Below, piece by piece: positions 29,137 through 37,115 of a stretch of DNA of 64,000 nucleotides. Location of the stretch: positions 1-64,000 of the forward strand of contig NZ_VFSH01000001.1 of the NCBI RefSeq assembly GCF_006385785.1, given 5' to 3'. Position 1 is the stretch's first letter. Each line of letters opens with the position of its first letter. This stretch comes from Streptococcus shenyangsis. GTDB lineage: Bacteria; Bacillota; Bacilli; Lactobacillales; Streptococcaceae. Both the position numbers and the translations under genes were made by a program. The notes under the pieces are model-generated. The model saw only the letters and a program-made list of their open reading frames with translations. It was not told the origin of the DNA and ran no database searches.

Positions 29137-30829
29137 GGAACTTCACCCCCAACATCTCATGATTACTCTTACCAGCTGGTACCATTGGTAACACCTGTTC
29201 CTTACGAGAAATATCTACCTCGATTAGCATAGGTACATCCTCCGTAATGACTTCAAGGTCTTGATCCAAGGTCTCAGGATTGTCAAATTTATAGTTTTTA
29301 ATACCGTAAGCTTGTGCCATCAATTGGAAATCAGGAAGGGTATCAAAGACTGACTCAGACGTTCTACCTTCATAGAAGGATTCCTGCCATTGGCGAACCA
29401 TTCCAAGTGAGTGGTTGTTCAGCATAACCACCTTGATTGGCACCTTGTAAATGTTCAAAATAGCCAATTCCTGGTTAGTCATTTGGAAACCACCATCTCC
29501 AACAAACAAGACAACTTCCTTATCTGGGTTAGCAATTTTAGCTCCAATTGCTGCTGGAATTCCAAATCCCATTGTTCCCAAACCACCTGAAGTCACTAAC
29601 TGACGTTCATTTTGGTAGGGATAATACTGGGCTGTCCACATTTGGTGTTGACCAACATCTGTTACCACAATGGCATCTCCATTCGTCAATTCACCAATTC
29701 GTTCAATAACAGCTTGCGGTTGAACCACACGTTCTTTCTTATCATAAGAACGAACGCGGTTCTTGTCTTTAGTAACTTTCTCAATCCATTTCTCAGTATT
29801 GTTATGAACTGTTGGTTCAGCAAGCAACATTTGCAAGGCTTTCTTAGCATCTCCAACCACAGGAATATCTGCACTGATAATCTTGCCAATCTCGGCTGGG
29901 TCAATATCAATATGAGCAACCTTAGCATTCTTAGCAAAAGTCTTAGGATTACCCGTCAAGCGGTCATCAAAACGGCAACCAATACTAATCATAAAGTCAG
30001 CTTCTGTCATGGCAATATTAGCTGCGAATGACCCGTGCATGCCTCCCATTCCAAGGAAGAGTGGGTGACTCGTTGCAATCGTTCCTTGTCCCAAAAGACT
30101 GGTTACCACTGGAATTTGATAACGTTCTGCAAATTCATTTAATTCTGCAGCTGCTTCAGCATAACTAATCCCACCACCAGCTAGCAAGACTGGCTTTTTA
30201 GCCTTGGATAATTGCTTCAAGATTTTCTTGATTTGCATATCATTTGGCTCAAGAGTCGGTTGATAGCTTGGTAGGTTCACTTCTGGTGAATAGATGAAGT
30301 CCGTTTCTAAAGCAGATACATCTTTAGGTAGGTCAATGACGACTGGCCCTGGTCGACCTGTAGTTGCGATATGAACAGCTTCCGTAATGATACGAGGAAT
30401 ATCAGCTGTCTCACGAACTTGGTAATTGTACTTAGTGATTGGCATGGTAATTCCCACAATGTCTGCCTCCTGAAAGGCATCCTTCCCAATCCCAGCTCGC
30501 GCCACCTGACCTGTAAAGACCAAAAGGGGAACGCTATCGCTCATGGCATCTGCAATCCCTGTAATGGCATTTGTTGCTCCCGGTCCGCTAGTGACGACGG
30601 CAACACCCAACTTTCCAGTTGATTTGGCATATCCTTCAGCTTCATGCAAACAACCTTGCTCATGGCGTCCTAGAATGTGGCGAATTCCTTTAAAATTATA
30701 TATCGCATCATAAAAAGGCAAGACTGCACCACCAGGATAACCAAAGATGGTATCAATTCCTAAATCACGAAGTGTTTCCAAAACTAGGTCCGACCCCGTC
30801 TTAGGAGATTCTAAACTGATTTTCTCCAT
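29129..30829 (-). CDS. ilvB: Acetolactate synthase large (catalytic) subunit
   Basis: A 566-aa ThDP enzyme. The N-terminal PYR domain has the catalytic Glu in GRHEQGCLHEAEGYA (about 52-66), followed by a central domain. The C-terminal PP domain has the metal/ThDP motif GDGGFQMTNQELAILNIYKVPIKVVMLNN (about 447-475). It condenses two pyruvates to acetolactate, or pyruvate with 2-oxobutanoate. It is the first gene of ilvB-ilvN-(BOX)-ilvC, with AAAGGGGAAC before the ATG. Confidence 0.97.
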   Translation of the reverse strand: MEKISLESPKTGSDLVLETLRDLGIDTIFGYPGGAVLPFYDAIYNFKGIRHILGRHEQGCLHEAEGYAKSTGKLGVAVVTSGPGATNAITGIADAMSDSVPLLVFTGQVARAGIGKDAFQEADIVGITMPITKYNYQVRETADIPRIITEAVHIATTGRPGPVVIDLPKDVSALETDFIYSPEVNLPSYQPTLEPNDMQIKKILKQLSKAKKPVLLAGGGISYAEAAAELNEFAERYQIPVVTSLLGQGTIATSHPLFLGMGGMHGSFAANIAMTEADFMISIGCRFDDRLTGNPKTFAKNAKVAHIDIDPAEIGKIISADIPVVGDAKKALQMLLAEPTVHNNTEKWIEKVTKDKNRVRSYDKKERVVQPQAVIERIGELTNGDAIVVTDVGQHQMWTAQYYPYQNERQLVTSGGLGTMGFGIPAAIGAKIANPDKEVVLFVGDGGFQMTNQELAILNIYKVPIKVVMLNNHSLGMVRQWQESFYEGRTSESVFDTLPDFQLMAQAYGIKNYKFDNPETLDQDLEVITEDVPMLIEVDISRKEQVLPMVPAGKSNHEMLGVKFHA

Positions 30830-30867
30830 TGTTCCCCTTTCTTTCCTCTTAAAAATAACTTGTTACT

Positions 30868-30922
30868 ATCATACCATTTTTTCAAGATTTTTCAAGAGAA
30901 AAGAAGAAATTTTCTGAATTTT
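30868..30922 (-). promoter_or_regulatory. ilvB promoter with adjacent CodY-like box
   Basis: Minus strand TTGAAA, 16 bp, TATGAT with extended TGG (30868-30895). Just upstream, AATTTTCTGAATTTT (30908-30922, plus-strand reading) matches the CodY consensus AATTTTCWGAAAATT at 13 of 15 positions. CodY repression of branched-chain amino acid synthesis is established in streptococci and fits here. Confidence 0.7.
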
Positions 30923-31030
30923 CTATTTTAACGTTTATTTATGAATGTTATTTTTGTTTTTATTAAAAAAGATACCGATTTCATTTACTATCAAATAAAA
31001 AAGAACTGATTTCTCAGTCCTTCATTAATC

Positions 31031-32698
31031 TTATTCCACACTAAATAGGTATGGGTAAACTGGTTGTTGACCTTGGTGAATCTCAACTTCAACGTCTTCG
31101 AATTCTTCTGCGATTTCTTGAGCAATTTCATTGGCAAGTTCTTCGCTCCCGTCTTCACCGACATAGAAGGTTACGATTTCACTATCTTCATCCAACATAT
31201 GTTTCAAGGTTTCTGTCAAGGTTTGGTGCATATCAGGGTTTGACACGAGGATTTTCCCATCCACCATACCAAGATTATCATTTTCATGGATTTCTAAACC
31301 ATCAATGGTTGTATCACGAACGGCTGTTGTGACGCTTCCGCTAACGACATCGCTAAGAGCAGCAGTCATACGCTCTTGGTTTTCTTCGATAGACTTGCTT
31401 GGATCAAAGGCAAGAAGACTTGTCAAACCTTGAGGAAGAGTACGAGCCTCTACCACTACTGCTGGTTGCTCCAAAACTTCTGCTGCAGATTGAGCTGCCA
31501 TGAAGATGTTCTTGTTGTTTGGCAAGAAGATGATGTTACGAGCGTTGACCTGTTCAACAGCCTTGATAAAGTCTTCTGTTGAAGGGTTCATAGTTTGACC
31601 GCCTTCGATAACATAATCCACACCTTGAGAACGGAAGATATCTGCTAGACCTTTACCAGCCACCACAGCAATCAAAGCATATTCTTTTTCTTCAGCAGGC
31701 TTGCTAACTTGAGCAGCTTCTTTCTCAACCTGTGCTTCGTGTTGGTTACGCATGTTGTCAACTTTTACCTTGACCAAGCTACCATATTTGAGACCTTCTT
31801 GCATAACAAGTCCTGGATCTTCTGTATGGACATGGACTTTGACAATTTCATCATCGTTAACAACGAGGAGAGAATCTCCAAGTTCATTCAAGTAGTTACG
31901 GAATTCGTCGTAGTCAAAATCTTTAGCATAGGTTGGACCTTGTTTAAGGGCTACCATGATTTCAGTACAGTAACCAAACGTAATGTCCTCAGTCGCTACG
32001 TGACCAGCTACAGACTTATGATGCTCCGCATTGATCATTTCACTCATGTTGGCAGGAGTCGCTACAAAGTCCTCAGATGCAATATATTCACCAGTAAGGG
32101 CTGAAAGGAACCCTTCGTAGATGAAGACCAGTCCTTGACCACCTGAGTCCACAACTCCAACTTCCTTCAAGACTGGAAGCATATCTGGCGTTTTAGCTAG
32201 AGCGGTTTTAGCACCTTCCAAGGCTGCACGCATTACTTCAACAGCATCATCTGTTTGCTCAGCCTTTTTCTTAGCACCGATAGCAGCTCCACGCGAAACT
32301 GTCAAAATCGTTCCTTCAACAGGTTTCATCACTGCCTTATAGGCAACTTCCACACCTGATTGGAAGGCAAGGGCCAAGTCTTGACCTGTTAACTCGTCTT
32401 TATCCTTGATGGCTTGTGAAAATCCACGGAAAAGCTGAGACGTAATAACTCCTGAGTTCCCACGCGCGCCCATCAAAAGACCTTTAGCAAGAATGCTCGC
32501 TACTTCTCCAACTGTAGAAGCTGGCTTGTCGGCAACTTCTTTGGCACCATTTTCAATGGTCATTCCCATATTTGTCCCAGTATCTCCATCTGGAACTGGA
32601 AAAACGTTTAATGAATTGACATATTCAGCTTGCTTATTCAAGCGAGTTGATGCAGCCTGCACCATTTCTTGAAATAAGCTAGTAGTAATTTTTGACAC
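31031..32698 (-). CDS. fakA: Fatty acid kinase ATP-binding subunit (FakA, DAK/DhaL-type)
   Basis: A 555-aa protein. The N-terminal DhaL-like nucleotide domain has NVFPVPDGDTGTNMGMT (about 30-46), with the Mg-binding Asp residues, and GARGNSGVITSQLFRGF. A middle domain and a C-terminal DegV-like/Asp-rich region follow. With a FakB lipid carrier it phosphorylates exogenous fatty acids for phospholipid synthesis; no fakB is in the window. It starts at GTG, with its Shine-Dalgarno AGGAGAA inside the last codons of the Asp23 gene 2 bp upstream. That pairing is typical of Firmicutes. Confidence 0.92.
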   Translation of the reverse strand: MSKITTSLFQEMVQAASTRLNKQAEYVNSLNVFPVPDGDTGTNMGMTIENGAKEVADKPASTVGEVASILAKGLLMGARGNSGVITSQLFRGFSQAIKDKDELTGQDLALAFQSGVEVAYKAVMKPVEGTILTVSRGAAIGAKKKAEQTDDAVEVMRAALEGAKTALAKTPDMLPVLKEVGVVDSGGQGLVFIYEGFLSALTGEYIASEDFVATPANMSEMINAEHHKSVAGHVATEDITFGYCTEIMVALKQGPTYAKDFDYDEFRNYLNELGDSLLVVNDDEIVKVHVHTEDPGLVMQEGLKYGSLVKVKVDNMRNQHEAQVEKEAAQVSKPAEEKEYALIAVVAGKGLADIFRSQGVDYVIEGGQTMNPSTEDFIKAVEQVNARNIIFLPNNKNIFMAAQSAAEVLEQPAVVVEARTLPQGLTSLLAFDPSKSIEENQERMTAALSDVVSGSVTTAVRDTTIDGLEIHENDNLGMVDGKILVSNPDMHQTLTETLKHMLDEDSEIVTFYVGEDGSEELANEIAQEIAEEFEDVEVEIHQGQQPVYPYLFSVE

Positions 32699-32700
32699 GG

Positions 32701-33066
32701 TTATTCTCCTACAACTTTGATATTTTGAATGTAGACATTTACAGTCTGAGCAGTAATTCCAAGTTGGTTTTCCAAACTAAAACGAACACGCTCTTGAATG
32801 TTTTTTGACACTTCGCTAATCTTTGTTCCGTAGCTCAACACGGTATATACATCAACTGCAATACTGCCATCTTCGGTCGCTTTTACGACGACACCTTTGG
32901 AATAATTTTCCTTACCTAGAAGGGCTTGGAAATTATCTTTGAGGGCATTTTTACTAGCCATACCGACCACACCAAAAATCTCAGTTGCTGCTCCACCTAC
33001 GACGGTTGCAATCACTTCATCTGTTAGTTCGATTTGACCATCTTTTGTATTAATTTTTACAGTCAT
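32701..33066 (-). CDS. Asp23/Gls24-family alkaline shock protein
   Basis: A 121-aa Asp23 (DUF322) protein. VIATVVGGAATEIFGVVGMASKN (about 18-40) and VDVYTVLSYGTKISEVSKNIQERV (about 74-97) are family blocks. These proteins are often membrane-associated and linked to envelope stress. This short version, paired with fakA, is the YloU type. The two are coupled (2-bp gap). Confidence 0.9.
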   Translation of the reverse strand: MTVKINTKDGQIELTDEVIATVVGGAATEIFGVVGMASKNALKDNFQALLGKENYSKGVVVKATEDGSIAVDVYTVLSYGTKISEVSKNIQERVRFSLENQLGITAQTVNVYIQNIKVVGE

Positions 33067-33185
33067 CCTTTTTACCTCAACTAGTTGATACTCTATTTTA
33101 TCATATTTCAGCCCAAGTGTAAAAGCAGAATACTGTCTCAGCGGATATTTACTCTATTATTCAAATGATGTTATACCCGTAATAA

Positions 33186-33208
33186 AAGAAAAAAGACCCT
33201 AAGGTCTC
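33186..33208 (-). terminator. Terminator of rpmB
   Basis: Minus strand AGACC-TTAG-GGTCT followed by TTTTTCTTTT. Confidence 0.7.
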
Positions 33209-33222
33209 CTTTACTTTTATTA

Positions 33223-33411
33223 TTAAACGCGTTCAACTTTACCTGATTTCAAAGCACGAGCTGAAGCCCAAACTTTTTTAGGTTTACCATCGATAAGAAC
33301 AGTAACTTTTTGAAGGTTTGGTTTTACGGCACGTTTTGTTTGGTTCATCGCGTGTGAACGGTTGTTTCCTGATACAGTCTTACGACCTGTAAAGTAACAT
33401 ACTTTAGCCAT
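33223..33411 (-). CDS. rpmB: 50S ribosomal protein L28
   Basis: A 62-aa protein, [27 protein letters not shown]..., with the conserved GNNRSHA motif and [15 protein letters not shown]-terminus of L28. It carries none of the CxxC zinc pairs found in some homologues. It binds 23S rRNA in the large subunit. It is monocistronic, divergent in context from the stress/fatty-acid genes, with AGGAGG before the ATG. Confidence 0.97.
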   Translation of the reverse strand: MAKVCYFTGRKTVSGNNRSHAMNQTKRAVKPNLQKVTVLIDGKPKKVWASARALKSGKVERV

Positions 33412-33516
33412 TGTGTTTTCCTCCTATTAGATCTAATATAGCGGATGTGCTAGCACCACATACCGTACTATGTTATCACACTTTTTCCATTTTTGCAAGG
33501 GAATTGGAAGATTTTT

Positions 33517-34191
33517 TTATTTAACGTAAACAATTCCCAATTTCCCAAAAGCCACATCTCCACGGATAATCAAGGTTTTGCTGGTTGGGGCTAGAGAAGT
33601 ATCTGACTTGGCTACACCACAGAAAGTTTCCACCTTCAAATCAACTCTCCAATGTTGGGGAACATAGATAACTGCATTGCCAAAACCAACTTCCACTTTC
33701 AGGGTTGCGCTATCTCCTAAAATCTCTGCATTGTCATAATATATCTTGGCATTGCCAAAACCAACTTCAACTTGGTCTTCTACCAATTCTTGGTCTTGCT
33801 TGTAGAAAGTCCCTGTACCAAAAGCGACTTCCTTATCTGTAAGAATGGTCTTTTCACCATCATACCACCATTTTTTTCCATTCCAAGTTCTGTTAGAATG
33901 AGTGAGTGCGCTGACACCCATTACGATTAAAATACTAGCCCAAAATAAAGACTGATTTGGAATCGGTAAAATATCATAAAAGTGGTTAGCAATCATGAGG
34001 GCTACTAGAGCTGTAAAAGAGGCTGAGGTTAAGTGGCGACGCAACAAAGCTCCGACTGATTGGTAGGCAAAAAAAGCAATACCAATCAAGGGCCAAATGT
34101 CCCCTCCCAGAGAAGGGATTCCAAAATTCCCCTGTAATAATACTAAAGCCGCCAAAATAAGCAACACAATACCAAATGCTTTCTTTTTCAT
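33517..34191 (-). CDS. LiaF-like membrane protein (cell-wall-active antibiotic response domain)
   Basis: A 224-aa protein. Four short TM segments lie in the first about 95 residues (IVLLILAALVLLQGNFGIP, WPLIGIAFFAYQSVGALL, FTALVALMIANHFYDILP, LFWASILIVMGVSAL). A C-terminal beta-helical LiaF/DUF2154-type domain carries repeated VGFGNAKIYYDNAEI / VGFGNAVIYVPQHWRV units. LiaF proteins restrain envelope-stress regulators. Here the partner is the LytTR gene 4 bp upstream, not a LiaRS pair, so this may be the membrane inhibitor half of a LytTR regulatory system. Confidence 0.8.
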   Translation of the reverse strand: MKKKAFGIVLLILAALVLLQGNFGIPSLGGDIWPLIGIAFFAYQSVGALLRRHLTSASFTALVALMIANHFYDILPIPNQSLFWASILIVMGVSALTHSNRTWNGKKWWYDGEKTILTDKEVAFGTGTFYKQDQELVEDQVEVGFGNAKIYYDNAEILGDSATLKVEVGFGNAVIYVPQHWRVDLKVETFCGVAKSDTSLAPTSKTLIIRGDVAFGKLGIVYVK

Positions 34192-34195
34192 GTTC

Positions 34196-34642
34196 TTACC
34201 TCATGTTTCTTAGATTTTCTTTTAGGAGGGATTGGTAATGTCGTGAGACATGAACCTCCTTGTGGGTCTGATAAAAGGAAATAGTGCCCGTTCCTGAAAA
34301 GGACTTGTCCACCGAGTAAACCTGACGGATATTAGCAATAGTTGACTTGGATACCCGACTAAAATAGCGAGGAAGGATAGCCTCTAACTCATAGAGTTTA
34401 AGCCGAACCTCGTAGGCATCTTTCTGGGTATGGGCATAAATCTTGCTACCTTCCGTCTCAAAGAAGAGAATTTCCGACAAGTCCAGATAATATTCACCCG
34501 TCCCCTTGTAAAAAATCAACCTAGGAGACTTGGATTCTTGCAAGAGCCGCTGTAAATCCGCAATCTCATCTGTCAAAGCCGCTGCCTTGATGACAATTTC
34601 AGTTTCCTCTAAATTGCTGTCAATTTCGATTCGTAACTTCAT
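34196..34642 (-). CDS. LytTR-domain transcriptional regulator without receiver domain
   Basis: A 148-aa protein. The N-terminal about 45 residues are a short helical/beta region (IEIDSNLEETEIVIKAAAL). The LytTR DNA-binding domain follows (about 50-148: EYYLDLSEILFFETEGSKIYAHT, FSRVSKSTIANIRQVYSVDKSFSGTGTISF, VSRHYQSLLKENL). No receiver domain is present, as in stand-alone LytTR regulators paired with membrane inhibitors (e.g. BrsRM/HdrRM of S. mutans). It is the first gene of a two-gene operon and is probably autoregulated through phased repeats at its promoter. Confidence 0.9.
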   Translation of the reverse strand: MKLRIEIDSNLEETEIVIKAAALTDEIADLQRLLQESKSPRLIFYKGTGEYYLDLSEILFFETEGSKIYAHTQKDAYEVRLKLYELEAILPRYFSRVSKSTIANIRQVYSVDKSFSGTGTISFYQTHKEVHVSRHYQSLLKENLRNMR

Positions 34643-34662
34643 TCCATCTCCTTTCTGACTCT

Positions 34663-34732
34663 ACTATATCAAAGCTAAAATAAGAAAACAAGAGCAAAAA
34701 GGCAAGTGGTTACTTTAACCCCGTAAGTGGTT
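34663..34732 (-). promoter_or_regulatory. LytTR-operon promoter with 21-bp-phased direct repeats
   Basis: Minus strand TTGTTT (34686-34691), 17 bp, TATAGT (34663-34668) with extended TG. Upstream are two direct repeats, GCAAGTGGTT (34702-34711) and GTAAGTGGTT (34723-34732, plus reading), differing at one base and exactly 21 bp apart. Two helical turns is the spacing LytTR regulators use, and the proximal copy ends 10 bp from the -35, an activator position. Confidence 0.65.
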
Positions 34733-34755
34733 CTAGGATCACCTTAACTTGCAGG

Positions 34756-35274
34756 TCAAAATAGAAAGAAAATCACACCCCATACAAGACCACAAATATA
34801 TCCAACCAAGACATCCTTAGGATAATGGACGCCACCTAGTACTCTTACTAGGCCCAGGAAGACTGACAAGATCAACAAGATAACCCCTACAGATAGACTA
34901 GCATGTAAGCAAGCCATGGAGATAATGCTTGCTGAAAAGACATGACGACTGGGCATAGACTGACCAGGACTATCTCTGTCAAGCAAGGGTTTAATATCCC
35001 ATTCCTCATAAGGCCTAGGGGCATTGATTTTCTTACGAAGAAGGGATAAAATCACAAAACCTGTAGCAGAGATAAACACATAGATCAATACCTGCTTTCC
35101 AAATCCTTCTTGGAAATAGGTAGTTACTAACAAGGTCAGATAAACTATAGGCATAACTACGGTCATGAACCGATTGAAAGTTCTTAACAGTCTCAGAAGA
35201 AAGGGCTTATTTTCAATCTTACCAGCGATGTGGTTATACCATTCTTGATAATTTTTCATATATTTTCTCATCAC
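34756..35274 (-). CDS. PAP2-family phosphatase (second copy)
   Basis: A 172-aa membrane protein with about five TM segments. PAP2 motifs are KKINAPRPYEEW (about 84-95), MPSRHVFSASII (about 115-126, His retained, Gly replaced by Arg as in one subgroup) and LGGVHYPKDVLVGYICG (about 144-160). It is shorter than the copy beside ribU and only distantly similar. The substrate is probably a lipid phosphate. It has its own start MMRKYMKNYQEW and no tight neighbour; the LytTR promoter repeats begin 24 bp after its stop. Confidence 0.85.
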   Translation of the reverse strand: MMRKYMKNYQEWYNHIAGKIENKPFLLRLLRTFNRFMTVVMPIVYLTLLVTTYFQEGFGKQVLIYVFISATGFVILSLLRKKINAPRPYEEWDIKPLLDRDSPGQSMPSRHVFSASIISMACLHASLSVGVILLILSVFLGLVRVLGGVHYPKDVLVGYICGLVWGVIFFLF

Positions 35275-35324
35275 TTACTCAAATTTTACTTGCAGGGAAG
35301 CACTTGTCTTCTAGTATAGTGCAG

Positions 35325-35353
35325 AAAAAGAAGGCCGTCAAGCCTTCTTTGGG
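35325..35353 (-). terminator. Terminator of the MarR-ABC exporter operon
   Basis: Minus strand AAAGAAGGC-TTGACG-GCCTTCTTT followed by TTC. Confidence 0.85.
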
Positions 35354-35354
35354 T

Positions 35355-37115
35355 TTATTCTTCTGCTTCGTCTTCTGTAAACTGACTGTTATAAAGGTCA
35401 GCGTAGAAGCCTCCTTGTGCCATCAGCTCATCATGATTGCCTTGCTCGATGATATTGCCATCTTTCATGACAAGAATCAGATCAGCATTTCGGATAGTAG
35501 ACAAGCGGTGGGCAATGACAAAGGAAGTTCTGCCATCCATCAAACGGTCCATGGCTTTCTGAATCAATTCCTCCGTCCGTGTATCAACAGAAGAGGTCGC
35601 CTCATCCAAAATCAAGAGTGGCGCATCTTTCAGCAAAGCACGAGCAATGGTCAAGAGTTGTTTTTGTCCGACAGACAAGGTCACTGTGTCGTCCAAGACG
35701 GTATCGTAACCATCTGGTAGGGTCATGATAAAGTGGTGAATCCCTACAGCCTTGCTGGCTTCAATCACGCGCTCATCACTAATACCCTCTTGGTTATAGA
35801 TAAGATTGTCGCGAATAGTACCTTCAAAGAGCCAGGTGTCCTGCAAGACCATTGAAAAGGCATCGTGTACTTCCGAACGCTTCATAGTCTTGGTATCCAC
35901 GCCATCGATGCGGATACTTCCCTTATCAATCTCATAGAACTTCATCAAAAGATTGACAATGGTTGTCTTACCAGCCCCAGTCGGTCCGACAATGGCAACC
36001 TTTTGACCTGCATGAGCTGTCGCAGAAAAGTCATGGATAATGGTTCGCTCTGGTGTGTAACCAAAGGAAACTCGATCAAAGACCACTTGCCCTTTCATAT
36101 CGCTCAATTGTCTTTCTTTATGAGATTCGTCTTCCATTTCCTCTTCAGCTAGGAATTCGAAGACACGCCCCATGGCTGCGCTAGCCTGCTGAAGACTAGT
36201 AATCCCTTGGGCAATTTGTGAAAGAGGCTGAGAAAAGATACGAACGTAGGCCATAAAGGCAACGATAATCCCGATACTAATCTGCCCATTCAGAGCCAAG
36301 GCTGCACCAACGATAATCACTAAAGCATAGCTAAAGTTCCCAATGAACATCATGATTGGCATCATAATCCCTGAAATAAATTGAGATTTCCAGATACTGT
36401 CATATAGACGATGGTTTAATTTCGCAAACTCTTCTTTGGTGCTTTCAATAGCATTGTAACTGGTCACCACATTATGGCCAGAGTACATTTCCTCCACATA
36501 GCCATTGACAGCCGCCAAATCCTGTTGCTGACTCTTAAAGAAGCCCTGCGATTTGCCCATAAAGACGGATACGAAAGCAAAACCAATAAGAGTTGAAACA
36601 ACCGTCACCGAGGCTAAAATCCAGTTCATCCCAAACATGGTTACCAAGACTGCCACGACCAGTAAAATTGATGAAAGAACTGTTCCCAGACTTTGATTGA
36701 GGGATTGGGCTGCAGTATCAACGTCATTGGTCACACGAGACAAGGTATCCCCCTGAGAATGTCCATCAAAATACCCCAATGGAAGGCGATTAATTTTCTC
36801 TGCAATCGCTCTTCTCAAACGCTCTGAAAAACGTTGAATGGCTGTTGTAAACAGAAAGGCCTGCAAATAATTTGATAGGAGTCCAATCACATAGATGACG
36901 GCTAAAAAACCACCAATAGCTGCAACCGCAGCGACATCCACACTTGTTTCTAGCCCACTGGCAATGATATTGGTCATTTCCTTGATACGAGTCGGCCCAT
37001 ATACAGTAATGATATTGGATAAGATTGTTGCTAGAAAGGCGATCAGAAGGGCAAACTGGAGACCTGCAAGGTAGGGTTTACTCTGTTTCCAGAGCGACAG
37101 TTTTTTATATTCCAT
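35355..37115 (-). CDS. ABC exporter subunit (MDR-type, second half-transporter)
   Basis: A 586-aa half-transporter. A six-TM ABC membrane domain (about 20-320) precedes the ATPase with Walker A GPTGAGKTT (about 372), signature LSVGQKQLL, Walker B LLILDEATSSVDT and H-loop AHRLSTI. The signature is slightly degenerate (SVGQ for SGGQ). The frame extends 12 codons upstream, but AAGGAGG precedes the ATG at 37115, which overlaps the previous gene by 11 bp. It forms a heterodimer with the upstream subunit; drugs or peptides are the likely cargo. Confidence 0.92.
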   Translation of the reverse strand: MEYKKLSLWKQSKPYLAGLQFALLIAFLATILSNIITVYGPTRIKEMTNIIASGLETSVDVAAVAAIGGFLAVIYVIGLLSNYLQAFLFTTAIQRFSERLRRAIAEKINRLPLGYFDGHSQGDTLSRVTNDVDTAAQSLNQSLGTVLSSILLVVAVLVTMFGMNWILASVTVVSTLIGFAFVSVFMGKSQGFFKSQQQDLAAVNGYVEEMYSGHNVVTSYNAIESTKEEFAKLNHRLYDSIWKSQFISGIMMPIMMFIGNFSYALVIIVGAALALNGQISIGIIVAFMAYVRIFSQPLSQIAQGITSLQQASAAMGRVFEFLAEEEMEDESHKERQLSDMKGQVVFDRVSFGYTPERTIIHDFSATAHAGQKVAIVGPTGAGKTTIVNLLMKFYEIDKGSIRIDGVDTKTMKRSEVHDAFSMVLQDTWLFEGTIRDNLIYNQEGISDERVIEASKAVGIHHFIMTLPDGYDTVLDDTVTLSVGQKQLLTIARALLKDAPLLILDEATSSVDTRTEELIQKAMDRLMDGRTSFVIAHRLSTIRNADLILVMKDGNIIEQGNHDELMAQGGFYADLYNSQFTEDEAEE

